Shown: piece by piece, positions 1-7,581 of the stretch
How positions within the stretch are numbered: position 1 is the first letter of the stretch
Layout of the letters: every line of letters begins with the position of its first letter
NCBI GenBank assembly: GCA_964586225.1
Contig: CAZPHD010000062.1
Span: 1-15,468 of the forward strand
Reading direction: 5' to 3'
Source of the DNA: JANJUB01 sp964586225
GTDB lineage: Bacteria > Armatimonadota > Fimbriimonadia > Fimbriimonadales > Fimbriimonadaceae
Length of the DNA: 15,468 nucleotides
Made by a program: the position numbers and the translations under genes
The notes under the pieces: model-generated
What the model saw: only the letters and a program-made list of their open reading frames with translations
The model's database searches: none
What the model was told of the DNA's origin: nothing

Positions 1-504
1 GCCGAGTATGACCTTCGGATCGCCGAAGTGAAGCTGGGACCCGAGGCGCCTGACGTCGTCCGATTGCGTCGCGAGCTCCAGATCACTCGCGACCAACTTC
101 AAAAAGAAATTTCGAACTACCTCAAGTCGGTCTCTTCGAACGTCGACGCCGATATCGTCCAGCTCGAGGCGCAACGGATCGTTCTTGAGTGGCGAGTGGC
201 GTCCGTCCGCGAGATGGCGACGGCCGCACCCGATGAAGCGGCGGAGCTCCAAAAGCGGCTTCGTGAAGTCGCCGCGCTTACGAGCGTTCTGCAATCGTTG
301 CGTCAACAGTACGAGCTCAAGAAGATCGAAGAGGTGGGCGACGTGAGTTGGAGCGTGCTTGAGCCCCCCTTCTTTCCCGAAGAAGAGCCGATCAACAAGA
401 ACTTCGTTCGCAATGGCGGGGTCGGGTTCTTTGCGGGAGTGTTCATGGCGATGATGGGCACAATTTTGCGGCAGCGAGGCCGGTCGGCACGTTCGGGAGC
501 GTAA
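1..504 (+). CDS. Wzz/GNVR-type polysaccharide chain-length determinant, C-terminal part (5'-truncated)
   Basis: The frame is open from the first base, so this is the last 167 residues of a gene that begins upstream of the window. The opening residues include K-L-G-P-E-A-P-D-V-V-R-L-R-R-E-L, which matches the GxxHPDVxxLxxEL signature before the coiled coil of Wzz/GumC/ExoP proteins. Next come long charged helices (about residues 20-115), then V-L-E-P-P-F-F-P-E-E (about 119-128), the usual proline-rich turn before the last membrane helix. That helix is at about 138-155 and is followed by a short basic cytoplasmic tail. No kinase domain follows, so it is a stand-alone co-polymerase, or the kinase is a separate gene. 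Proteins of this family span the inner-membrane periplasm and set the length of exported glycans. The next gene starts 3 nt after the stop, which supports one transcript with the polymerase and flippase genes. Confidence 0.85.
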   Translation, partial: AEYDLRIAEVKLGPEAPDVVRLRRELQITRDQLQKEISNYLKSVSSNVDADIVQLEAQRIVLEWRVASVREMATAAPDEAAELQKRLREVAALTSVLQSLRQQYELKKIEEVGDVSWSVLEPPFFPEEEPINKNFVRNGGVGFFAGVFMAMMGTILRQRGRSARSGA

Positions 505-507
505 CTC

Positions 508-1767
508 GTGATCAGCCAACTTCGCCCGGATCAGCTGTATCGCTGGGGCGTCTGGTTGGCGGTTTTCAACGCCTTTCTGAGCCCAATCCTGCAGGTCTTC
601 AAGCTCCTGCAGATCTCCCCTTGGATTCCAGCGGCGCTCTTTTACACGGGTCTTCCGTTCATCACGCTCTGTTTCGTGGGCTCGCTGTATCTTCGCAAAG
701 ACGTCAAGACATGGAAGTTCGACCCGGTTGAGATGGTGCTGTTCACGGCGCTCCTGTGGGGCTGCGCGCAAACGCCGTTCTATGGCGGGGCAGTTTCTGA
801 CATCGCGGGAAATCTCATGCGCATCACGTTCGCGCTGGCTGCCTACAAGGCGACGCGGCTTTATGGGGCCGACATCCTTATGCGTGAAATCGTGCCTCAG
901 CTTGCTCGCTGGGGTTTTTGGGGCGTCTTCTGGGCGTTGTTTGGGCTGTATGCGTTCGGCGTCTTCGGCCCGATGTACGTCTATCTGAGTTTAAACTCCG
1001 AAGAAATCTTTGTTGCGTTTGCCGTAGCGCTAACTCTTTACGACGCCCGACGCATTCCCTACTCGACGGCCGTCTTCCTGATGATCATTATGGGAGGGCG
1101 TCGAGGGGCGATCTTGGCTGCGCTCGCAATGATCTTGCTGAAGTACGCCATGAACTGGAACGTGGGCGAAGCAGCCAAGTGGAAGCGAACCGTCTTGCTC
1201 AGTATTGGCCTCGGCGTGGTGCTTGGCCTCGTCGGATTTGTTCAGTGGGCGAAGAACAACGTCGAGGTGTTTCAATCGCTTCCCGCGGGGGCTCAGGCGC
1301 GGATCGTGCCCTTGCTCCTCGCCACCGAAGACGGCGACGCGACCACCCTCACCGGCAAGCGTAATGTTGAGGTTGAAGCGGTCTTTGCGCAATGGGCGAA
1401 CGATCCGGTCCAGATGATCACCGGGCAGGGCTACGGAGCGACTTGGGTGAACGAGAAGGGCGAAGACGACAGCACGGTGCACTTCTCGCCGGTCGCGGTG
1501 TCGATGATCTACGGGGTGCCCTACGCCGTGCTGATCTACGTGGCGATGCTTTGGCTACCGTTCGTGAGCTTAGTGCGCGCGATCATTGGCCATGGCGACC
1601 GGGAAGAACAGATCTGGGCGCTCGTCACGTTTGGCCTCATTGTGCTTTCGCTTACTGGCTTTAGCATCTTCCAGAACTATGTGCTTTGGATTGGACTTGG
1701 CATGTTGAGGTGCCTGACCCTGCGTAATCGCCAGGAGGTTCGGGCCATGCAGCCCTCCTACGTATGA
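508..1767 (+). CDS. O-antigen ligase/polymerase-like membrane protein (Wzy-like)
   Basis: A 419-residue, highly hydrophobic protein with roughly ten or more membrane helices. It has the layout of the O-antigen ligase/polymerase superfamily: a short G-G-R-R-G-A motif in the middle (about residues 197-202), then a large outside loop (about 245-330) containing L-T-G-K-R-N and G-Q-G-Y-G-A-T-W, then V-H-F-S-P-V before the last helices. The G-x-G and H-(N/F)-x-(Y/P) motifs around that loop are where members of this family bind the undecaprenyl-linked glycan. The start is GTG at 508, with GGGAG at 495-499 as a fair ribosome binding site inside the end of the chain-length gene. Its own stop overlaps the next gene's start by 4 nt (ATGA). 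Expected role: polymerising or transferring the repeat unit of an exported glycan at the periplasmic face. Ligase and polymerase cannot be told apart from sequence alone. Confidence 0.8.
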   Translation: MISQLRPDQLYRWGVWLAVFNAFLSPILQVFKLLQISPWIPAALFYTGLPFITLCFVGSLYLRKDVKTWKFDPVEMVLFTALLWGCAQTPFYGGAVSDIAGNLMRITFALAAYKATRLYGADILMREIVPQLARWGFWGVFWALFGLYAFGVFGPMYVYLSLNSEEIFVAFAVALTLYDARRIPYSTAVFLMIIMGGRRGAILAALAMILLKYAMNWNVGEAAKWKRTVLLSIGLGVVLGLVGFVQWAKNNVEVFQSLPAGAQARIVPLLLATEDGDATTLTGKRNVEVEAVFAQWANDPVQMITGQGYGATWVNEKGEDDSTVHFSPVAVSMIYGVPYAVLIYVAMLWLPFVSLVRAIIGHGDREEQIWALVTFGLIVLSLTGFSIFQNYVLWIGLGMLRCLTLRNRQEVRAMQPSYV

Positions 1768-3140
1768 GATCCAGCGGCGCAAAGTGGAACCAGGGGCTCT
1801 TGCTCCTGACGACGGGCGGGCCCGCGCTGGTGAGTTTGCTCAGCAGCTTCGTCGCGATTCAGCAGTTGGGGATCGCCGACTTTGGCCAGTGGCTTTCGTG
1901 GCGGAGCCTATTCCTGTTGCTCGCGATCCCGACGCCAGGGTTCAACGTGGCCCAGCAGGTGCTCGTCGCGGAAGCGCGCGCCGTCGGCGACATGGTCCGG
2001 GCTTACTCGGTCCAGCGTTACACGGATTCAAGGTCGCTCGTTTGGGTAGGTGTCACCAGTGCCATCATCCTCGCGGTCTATGTGTATCTCGGTGCGAGTT
2101 GGGAGCGTAGCGCGGCGATCATTCTGCTCTACTCAGGGCTGTTTTGGGGTGCCTATACAACCTCGCTCATCATCGGCAACAAGGACGCGGTGCGTACGGT
2201 CCGGGGCGGCTATGCCGACGTTGCGGGTGGGTTAGCAACAATCGCCGCTGCGTTCACGGGGTCGCTGGAGCTTTACGTCGCGACGATGGGGCTGCGCTAT
2301 TGGATCAAGGGGGCTTTTCAATATGCGCCGATTCCCAAGGACGCGCTACCGTTGCCGCTGGCGGAGAACGTGGACATTCCGACCCGGTCGCGAGAGGTGG
2401 GTGTACCGCTGATGCTCCGTGCATTCGTTCGCGATGCCGCGCAGTATGGCGACAAGCCGATTCTGTCCGGGTTCTTTACCAACGCCATCGCGGGCATTGC
2501 GGGCGTCGGTTCGATCTTGGCCACGGTAGCGGTCATGTTCGCCAATACGGCGACGTCCTACCTGCTTCCGGTGCTCATCGAAGCCGACCCCAAGGAGCAT
2601 GGCAAGCTCAGCCGATCGGCGTTCAATAAGGTCTTCCATGCGATGATCCTATTCGCGTTCTTCATCCCGGCGAGCATGTACGTCAAACAAAGCGACATCT
2701 TCGGGCACCTCGACGTGGTGGGCTTGACCTACTTCGTGATTGCGGCCATGAGCTTGCTATCGCCGATTGTGGTGCCGTGGACCGCGCGGGGGCAGATATG
2801 GAAGGGCACGGTGTTCACGGGCATCGTGATCGGTGTGGTGACGGCCCTGCTCCTAGGGGTTGGGGTGAGTAAACAGCCGGTTGAGTTGGCGCTCGGAGCA
2901 GCCTTGGTTTTCGTGGCGGCAAGTGTCGGCTGGGTGTTGCAAGACACGGGCGTCATTCCCACGTCGCGAGCGGTTGCCGTGCTCGGGGCCATGGGCTTGG
3001 CCGCCCTGGCGATCGCTTATTCGTTGGCCGTCAACTTCTTCTTCACGCCGTGGCTCGCGATCGCTATGGCCATTCTGGGAGGCGTTTACGCCCTGTGGGC
3101 GATTCGGGGGCCGTTGGCTCGCCGATTGGGCCGAAGGTAA
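1764..3140 (+). CDS. Polysaccharide flippase-like membrane protein (Wzx/MOP superfamily)
   Basis: A 458-residue polytopic membrane protein with about 12 predicted helices. The N-terminus has the flippase look: a first helix, then L-G-I-A-D-F-G-Q-W-L-S-W, which resembles the L-G-x-x-x-F-G-x-W/Y element after helix 1 of Wzx/RfbX proteins, and then P-T-P-G-F-N-V-A-Q-Q, like the G-(F/L)-x-x-A/N element of the second helix. Family members move undecaprenyl-diphosphate-linked oligosaccharides across the inner membrane. The ATG at 1764 overlaps the polymerase stop as ATGA, so translation is probably coupled. Order chain-length, polymerase, flippase fits a Wzx/Wzy-dependent export locus. The assignment rests on topology, the N-terminal motifs and neighbours; the rest of the protein is poorly conserved, as is normal for this family. 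Confidence 0.75.
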   Translation: MRSSGAKWNQGLLLLTTGGPALVSLLSSFVAIQQLGIADFGQWLSWRSLFLLLAIPTPGFNVAQQVLVAEARAVGDMVRAYSVQRYTDSRSLVWVGVTSAIILAVYVYLGASWERSAAIILLYSGLFWGAYTTSLIIGNKDAVRTVRGGYADVAGGLATIAAAFTGSLELYVATMGLRYWIKGAFQYAPIPKDALPLPLAENVDIPTRSREVGVPLMLRAFVRDAAQYGDKPILSGFFTNAIAGIAGVGSILATVAVMFANTATSYLLPVLIEADPKEHGKLSRSAFNKVFHAMILFAFFIPASMYVKQSDIFGHLDVVGLTYFVIAAMSLLSPIVVPWTARGQIWKGTVFTGIVIGVVTALLLGVGVSKQPVELALGAALVFVAASVGWVLQDTGVIPTSRAVAVLGAMGLAALAIAYSLAVNFFFTPWLAIAMAILGGVYALWAIRGPLARRLGRR

Positions 3141-3150
3141 CCTATCACTT

Positions 3151-3579
3151 GTGATCTGCCGGCGCTGTGGCAAAGAGAATGACCCGGACAACCAGTTTTG
3201 TGGTCGCTGCGGTATTGAAATGGCGATCGTGCAAGATCAGCAGATTGCAGCAGAGGGCCGCCCCTGCTATCGCCACCCCAAGGAACTGACGCTCCTTGCT
3301 TGTGGACGATGTGATCAGCCGATCTGCACGCGTTGCGTCCAGATGAGTGCAGCCGGGCCGCGATGTCCTGATTGCGCGCGCACCAACGTTAAAGTCTCGG
3401 CGAGGGGCGTTGCGCACGACATGAGTCTCAGTGTGCGCCGTCTGTTCCGCGCCAGTCCGTATCTGGCGATCTTACTGGCGCTCGTCGTGTTCGGCATGTT
3501 CCGCGGCTGCGTATGTTCTAGCGCCCCTCCGGGTCCGCGCTACCAAGACGACCGGCCGCTTCCTGCAGAGTCAGCCTAA
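3151..3579 (+). CDS. Small zinc-ribbon / B-box-like membrane protein
   Basis: A 142-residue protein starting at GTG 3151, 10 nt after the flippase stop. This start places I-C-R-R-C-G at the very N-terminus. Two metal-binding modules are visible. Residues about 3-20 hold C-R-R-C and C-G-R-C, a classic double-CxxC zinc ribbon. Residues about 40-77 run C-Y-R-H-P, then C-G-R-C, I-C-T-R-C and C-P-D-C. That arrangement is seen in B-box-like zinc fingers at the N-terminus of some bacterial rhomboid and other membrane proteins. A single membrane helix follows (about 107-125), then a short polar tail with two cysteines. No catalytic domain is attached. The metal fingers should face the cytoplasm; the partner is unknown. 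The stop overlaps the stop of the opposing cyclic-di-GMP gene, leaving no room for a terminator between them. It may be the last gene of the polysaccharide operon, but nothing else ties it to glycan export. Confidence 0.75.
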   Translation: MICRRCGKENDPDNQFCGRCGIEMAIVQDQQIAAEGRPCYRHPKELTLLACGRCDQPICTRCVQMSAAGPRCPDCARTNVKVSARGVAHDMSLSVRRLFRASPYLAILLALVVFGMFRGCVCSSAPPGPRYQDDRPLPAESA

Positions 3580-5753
3580 GCCGCTCGGTCGAGGTTGATC
3601 ACGCCGTCTAGGGCAACGGGCTTTCCAAACCGATAGCCTTGGCCGAGGCGGCATCCGATCTCCCGCAGCATGGCCCACTGCTCGTCGGTTTCGATTCCCT
3701 CCGCGACAACGCTGATGCCGAGGTCGTGAGCAGTGGATACCAGCCCGCGCATCAGAGTGATGACTTGACCGGACTGCATCTGCTGGATGAATGAGCGGTC
3801 GAACTTCAGCACATCAATCGGCAGGCGATGAAGGCAGGCCAGCGAAGAGTATCCGGTTCCGAAGTCGTCGAGCCCGATCCTAAATCCGCTGCTCCGGAGT
3901 TTGGTGAGGATGGCCTCGGCTCGCTCGTAGTCGTGCATGAGCGTCGTTTCAGTGATTTCAAGCAGCACTTGCGATGCCTCAATGCCCGCGATCTCAAGGT
4001 GCTGTTCGAATCGATTGAGCCAAAGCGGCTCCATCAGCTGATGGGGCGAGAGGTTGATGCTCACGTAGGCCGACGCGCCTTGATCGCGCCAGCGACGGGC
4101 ATCCATGACCGCCTGGCGGAAGACGAAGTCGCCGAGCGGCAAGATCAGACCGGTGTCTTCCGCAATGGGAATGAAATCTGCGGGTGAGACCACCCCGCGC
4201 GTTGGGTGGTGCCACCGGACGAGGGCTTCGTATCCGCACGGGATTCCCTGGTCCAACTCGACAATCGGCTGATAGAGCACCCGAAACTCCTGATGGTCGA
4301 TAGCCAACCGAAGCTCATCTTCGAGCGCAACCAGCCACTGCACCCGGTCCCGCATGGATGGGTGAAACACGACGGCCCGCCCACGACCGGCGCGCTTGGC
4401 TTCGTACATCGCGGTGTCGGCATCACGGATCACGTCCTCGGCCCGTTGATACTCGCCTTCAGAGAGCACGATGCCGATGCTCGCATCCGTGATGATTCGG
4501 TGGGACCCGAGCAGATAGGGCTTGCGAAGGCGCCCCAAGATTCGGTCGGCGACCCCAGCCGCGTCGGCAATCAACTTAACGTCGTCAAGCAAGATGACGA
4601 ACTCGTCTCCACCGAGGCGAGCGACGGTGTTGCCCCGGACCTGACTGCTGATCGAGTCGGAGCAGCGAACCACCGAACGGAGCCGAGTCGCCACTTCCAG
4701 CAGCATTTGGTCGCCAACTTCATGGCCCATGCTGTCATTGATCAGCTTGAACCGGTCAACGTCCATGAACAACACCGCAAAGGGTCGTTGGCCCTTGCGT
4801 TCAATTCGGTGTTGGACTCGCTCCAAGAGAAGAGTCCGGTTGCACAGTCCGGTTAGCCGATCGGTTCGAGCCGCCGCCATGAGCTCCATCTCGAGCGCCT
4901 TCTGTTCGGTGATGTCCCGCGTGACACTCAGAACTGACGTGCTGCCATCGGCGCCGACGAGGGGGACCATTCGAGAGGACATCCAAAGATGGCGGCCCTT
5001 TCGCCCGCGAACTTCAAACTCGTAGGCAACCGTCTCACCAGCAAGCGCCCTTTGGTGGCATTCGATATAAGGCTCGACGTACTCCGGAAGCAGCAACTCG
5101 AAGACATCGAAGGACTGGGCTTCGGCAAGATCGGCAACCTCGATCATTTCCAGACCCGCCGTATTCATTTCCAGAAGCTTCCCCTCGGCCGAAATCACCT
5201 TGACGCATTCGGGCTCGGCGTCGAAGATCGCTCTTAAGTATCGCTCCCGTTCGATCAGCGCATGCTCCGTCGCATATTGCTCCGTCACGTCAACAATGTA
5301 GCCGTGCCAGAGCGTGCTCCCGTCGGCGAGCCGCTCGGGGACTGAATGGCCGCGCACCCACAGCGTTCGCCCACTCGGGTGGTTGACCCGGTACGTGTGT
5401 TGCCAGGGCGTCAAGTTCTGGCAGGATTCGATGATCGAGTTCGATATGCCATCGAGATCGTCGGGGTGGAGCACATCGAAGACGCACCGGGCATCGTGGA
5501 CAACCTCTTCGGGAGAGACGCCGTAGATATCCTGAATTCCGGTCGTGGTGAAGGGAAAGTGTGACGTGCCGTCGGGGCGCAGGCGATACTGGTAGAGCAT
5601 CCCGGGTGTACGCTCGGCGAGGATGAGCAACCGCTCGGCCAAGGCGTCGGGGCTCGCGCAAAGCGTGAACGGATCACTCGCAATGTCCCCTGGGTGCTCT
5701 CCCTGGTAGTCGATCAGCTTGACGGTCGCACGCCGTTTGCGGTTTTCTCGCAT
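3576..5753 (-). CDS. PAS-PAS-GGDEF-EAL cyclic-di-GMP signalling protein
   Basis: A 725-residue soluble protein with four domains. The first PAS covers about residues 38-160 and includes H-P-D-D and R-x-L-W-V-R-G. The second PAS covers about 168-287 and ends with S-V-T-R-D-I-T-E-Q. The diguanylate cyclase domain (about 295-460) has an intact G-G-D-E-F at 381-385. The phosphodiesterase domain (about 475-720) has E-A-L at 509-511, N-L-S-P at 567-570, E-I-T-E-T at 599-603, D-D-F-G at 629-632, K650, E-G-I-E at 685-688 and Q705. All metal and catalytic residues of the EAL family appear present, so both activities are possible. No membrane helix is seen; the PAS domains presumably sense a cytoplasmic signal. 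An RxxD (R-C-S-D, 363-366) lies upstream of GGDEF but about nine residues further away than in the usual inhibitory site. The ATG at 5753 has only weak SD support. A possible target is the glycan export next door (inference). Confidence 0.95.
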   Translation of the reverse strand: MRENRKRRATVKLIDYQGEHPGDIASDPFTLCASPDALAERLLILAERTPGMLYQYRLRPDGTSHFPFTTTGIQDIYGVSPEEVVHDARCVFDVLHPDDLDGISNSIIESCQNLTPWQHTYRVNHPSGRTLWVRGHSVPERLADGSTLWHGYIVDVTEQYATEHALIERERYLRAIFDAEPECVKVISAEGKLLEMNTAGLEMIEVADLAEAQSFDVFELLLPEYVEPYIECHQRALAGETVAYEFEVRGRKGRHLWMSSRMVPLVGADGSTSVLSVTRDITEQKALEMELMAAARTDRLTGLCNRTLLLERVQHRIERKGQRPFAVLFMDVDRFKLINDSMGHEVGDQMLLEVATRLRSVVRCSDSISSQVRGNTVARLGGDEFVILLDDVKLIADAAGVADRILGRLRKPYLLGSHRIITDASIGIVLSEGEYQRAEDVIRDADTAMYEAKRAGRGRAVVFHPSMRDRVQWLVALEDELRLAIDHQEFRVLYQPIVELDQGIPCGYEALVRWHHPTRGVVSPADFIPIAEDTGLILPLGDFVFRQAVMDARRWRDQGASAYVSINLSPHQLMEPLWLNRFEQHLEIAGIEASQVLLEITETTLMHDYERAEAILTKLRSSGFRIGLDDFGTGYSSLACLHRLPIDVLKFDRSFIQQMQSGQVITLMRGLVSTAHDLGISVVAEGIETDEQWAMLREIGCRLGQGYRFGKPVALDGVINLDRAA

Positions 5754-5811
5754 GCCCCTGAAACCTACTCTTAGTTATTGGCTCAAATGAGTCCAACCCT
5801 GTAGCTTTCTG

Positions 5812-5842
5812 GTCAACACGTGAGACCCAACGCGGGTAAAAG
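5812..5842 (+). promoter_or_regulatory. Candidate promoter of the M14 gene, with shared 14-nt element
   Basis: The 14-nt stretch 5812-5825 (GTCAACACGTGAGA) is repeated with one mismatch at 10166-10179 upstream of the YfhO-type gene. The distances to the ATG are 37 and 36 nt. A weak A-rich -10-like hexamer (TAAAAG, 5837-5842) sits 6 nt before the ATG. This would place transcription start at or next to the start codon, giving a leaderless or near-leaderless message. The repeat is seen directly; the promoter role is inferred. Confidence 0.45.
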
Positions 5843-5848
5843 AGCGGA

Positions 5849-7363
5849 ATGCTGTCCGCCGCGTTGCTCTTGCTGTCACCCCAAGCCGCCGATTGGCCAC
5901 TCACTCGGGCCGAACGAACCGACTATGCGGAGACCTCAACTTACGAGGACGTGGTTCAGTTCCTGGGCACGCTTGAGACCCGAAAGGCGCCGATGCGCAT
6001 CACGTGGATCGGCGAATCCACCGAAGGCCGTAAGATTCCTCTGGTCATCGTCGCTGATCCGCCCGTGAAAGACGCGGCCGAGGCGCGGGCCAGCGGCCGA
6101 TCGATCATCTACATTCAAGGAAATATCCACGCGGGCGAAGTTGAAGGCAAGGAATCGGCGCAGATTCTCTTGCGCGAAATCGCCAAGGCCCATGCGGCCA
6201 AGAAGCCCACGGTCCTCAAGCAGTTTGTGCTCTTGGTCAACCCCATCTACAACGCCGACGGCAACGAGAAGTGGGGGCCGGGAGATCGAAATCGACCGGG
6301 GCAGGATGGTCCCGCGCAGGTCGGCGTTCGGCCCAATGGCCAAGGATTCGACCTTAACCGCGATTGCATCAAGGCCGAGTCTCCCGAGATGCGGGCTGCC
6401 CTCGACCACGTCTACCGCCCGTGGGACCCCGACGTCGTGTTCGACCTGCACACCACGAACGGCACGCGTCACGGTTACGACATGACCTACGCGACGCCGC
6501 TCCACCCGAACACCCCGGAGCCGCTGTTCAAGTTCGGCATCGACCAAATGATGCCCGCCATGCGCAAGGTGTTCCAGCGCCGCTACAACCAAGACCTCTT
6601 CGACTACGGCAATGCCGTGCGGCGCGGTGAGTCGATGGTGTGGGAGACGTTTGGCGCGGAAGGGCGGTACGTCACGAACTACGCGGGCATAACGGGGCGG
6701 CTCGGCATTCTCAGCGAGGCGACATCGTACATCTCGTTCAAGGATCGGGTGGTGGCGACGAACCGGTTCGTGGACGCGTGCCTGGAGTATCTCGCCGAGC
6801 ATGCCAAGCAACTGCCGCGGATTCGCAAAGCGCCGCTCCCGGCCGAGCTGGGAGTCCGGTTCGAGATGATGGTGGGTCGAGAAGACGAGGTGATCCTGGA
6901 GAAGCGTGAGGCCGGGCAGCCTGCCCCCAAAGGGCGCCCGGTGAATCTGGAACGGGTGAAGATGCCGGTGTACGATCGATTCAAGGTGTCTCGCAGTGCC
7001 CGCGTTCCGCGGCGGTATTACATCTCGGGGGACGAGGTGTCGGCGGTGCGGTTGCTGCTTCGGCACGGCGTGACGGTGCGGAAGCTGGATGCGCCGGTGG
7101 TGACGGAGGTCGAGCGGTTCGAGATTGGGACGAAGAACCAGGCGCAGCGGGCGTTCCAGGGCCACCGGCTGATCACGCTGGAAGGGAAGTTCGTGCGGGA
7201 GGCGTTCACCGTGCCGACGGGTTGGTATGTGGTGGAGACGGATCAGGCGCTGGGGCGCTTTGTGTTCTCAATGTTGGAACCGGAAGGGGATGATGGCCTG
7301 GTGACGTGGGGCTTCTTTGGGGAGGAGCTGGCGTCGTATCCGGTGCGCAAGAGCGTGCCTTGA
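5849..7363 (+). CDS. M14-family zinc carboxypeptidase-like metallopeptidase, exported
   Basis: A 504-residue protein with a short hydrophobic N-terminus (M-L-S-A-A-L-L-L-L-S, then A-A-D) that looks like a signal peptide. The M14 catalytic set is visible: H-A-G-E at 94-97 (zinc H and E), N-R at 170-171 in F-D-L-N-R-D (substrate carboxylate binding), H201 in F-D-L-H-T-T-N-G (third zinc ligand) and E290 in G-I-L-S-E-A-T-S (general base). A C-terminal region (about 385-500) has R-R-Y-Y-I-S, L-L-L-R-H-G-V-T-V, G-H-R and M-L-E-P-E-G-D-D-G-L-V. It matches the accessory C-terminal part I know from a group of bacterial M14 proteins. Likely role: removing C-terminal residues from peptides, or trimming peptidoglycan peptides, outside the cytoplasm; the substrate cannot be predicted. 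It is monocistronic by position: divergent from the GGDEF-EAL gene, and followed by repeats and a tRNA. Confidence 0.88.
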   Translation: MLSAALLLLSPQAADWPLTRAERTDYAETSTYEDVVQFLGTLETRKAPMRITWIGESTEGRKIPLVIVADPPVKDAAEARASGRSIIYIQGNIHAGEVEGKESAQILLREIAKAHAAKKPTVLKQFVLLVNPIYNADGNEKWGPGDRNRPGQDGPAQVGVRPNGQGFDLNRDCIKAESPEMRAALDHVYRPWDPDVVFDLHTTNGTRHGYDMTYATPLHPNTPEPLFKFGIDQMMPAMRKVFQRRYNQDLFDYGNAVRRGESMVWETFGAEGRYVTNYAGITGRLGILSEATSYISFKDRVVATNRFVDACLEYLAEHAKQLPRIRKAPLPAELGVRFEMMVGREDEVILEKREAGQPAPKGRPVNLERVKMPVYDRFKVSRSARVPRRYYISGDEVSAVRLLLRHGVTVRKLDAPVVTEVERFEIGTKNQAQRAFQGHRLITLEGKFVREAFTVPTGWYVVETDQALGRFVFSMLEPEGDDGLVTWGFFGEELASYPVRKSVP

Positions 7364-7471
7364 TTTTGATGTCGATTTTGGATTTTGGATTGGGGAGGGC
7401 CCTCCGGTTCAATCTGAAATCTGAAATCTGAAATGATCCCGTTCCAAAATCCAAAATCGCAAATCCAAAAT
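7362..7471. repeat. Nested heptamer repeats with a 17-bp inverted repeat
   Basis: This spacer between the M14 gene and the tRNA is built from short periodic units. GATTTTG occurs at 7362, 7374 and 7381. A perfect 12-bp palindrome (GGAGGGCCCTCC) lies at 7394-7405. AATCTGA is repeated 3.4 times at 7411-7434. CCAAAAT occurs at 7444, 7451 and 7465 with a degenerate copy at 7458, all with period 7. Positions 7373-7389 pair perfectly with 7443-7459 (17 bp, 53-nt loop). In RNA this could fold into a large hairpin and end or stabilise the M14 transcript, but there is no U-tract after it. The AATCTGA unit recurs, inverted, at 15439-15468. Confidence 0.85.
7411..7434 (+). repeat. Tandem heptamer AATCTGA, 3.4 copies
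   Basis: Three perfect head-to-tail copies and a partial fourth copy of AATCTGA lie in the loop of the larger inverted repeat. It is intergenic, downstream of a stop codon. The reverse complement of the same unit appears downstream of the caspase gene at the window end, suggesting a dispersed genomic repeat family. Confidence 0.9.
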
Positions 7472-7494
7472 GGGTGGGGTATCTTGAACTCCCC

Positions 7495-7570
7495 GCCCCG
7501 GTAGCTCAGCGGATAGAGCAACCGCCTTCTAAGCGGTTGGTCGTGGGTTCGATTCCCGCCCGGGGCGCCA
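7495..7570 (+). tRNA. tRNA-Arg (anticodon UCU)
   Basis: A complete 76-nt cloverleaf can be drawn by hand. The acceptor stem GCCCCGG (7495-7501) pairs perfectly with CCGGGGC (7560-7566). The D arm contains GCTC...GAGC (7504-7519). The anticodon stem is ACCGC/GCGGT (7521-7525, 7533-7537) with loop CTTCTAA, giving anticodon TCT at 7528-7530, which reads AGA and AGG arginine codons. The T arm is GTGGG-TTCGATT-CCCGC (7543-7559, one G-T wobble). The discriminator is G7567, and the CCA end is encoded (7568-7570). A weak -10-like TATCTT lies at 7480-7485, immediately after the repeat region. Confidence 0.97.
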
Positions 7571-7581
7571 AGGAATCAGCC

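Noticed and set aside
2881..3150. Upstream extension of the zinc-ribbon gene into the flippase gene
   Set aside because: The extension is an out-of-frame reading of the flippase with no motifs; GTG 3151 places the first zinc-binding cysteine near the N-terminus.
5936..7165. A 409-residue open frame on the minus strand opposite the M14 gene
   Set aside because: It lacks recognisable motifs, is rich in R, H, L and P as expected for an antisense frame in GC-rich DNA, and the plus strand has complete M14 catalytic motifs.
7362..7471. A CRISPR array
   Set aside because: The repeat units are only 7 nt and directly adjacent, with no spacers and no cas genes nearby.
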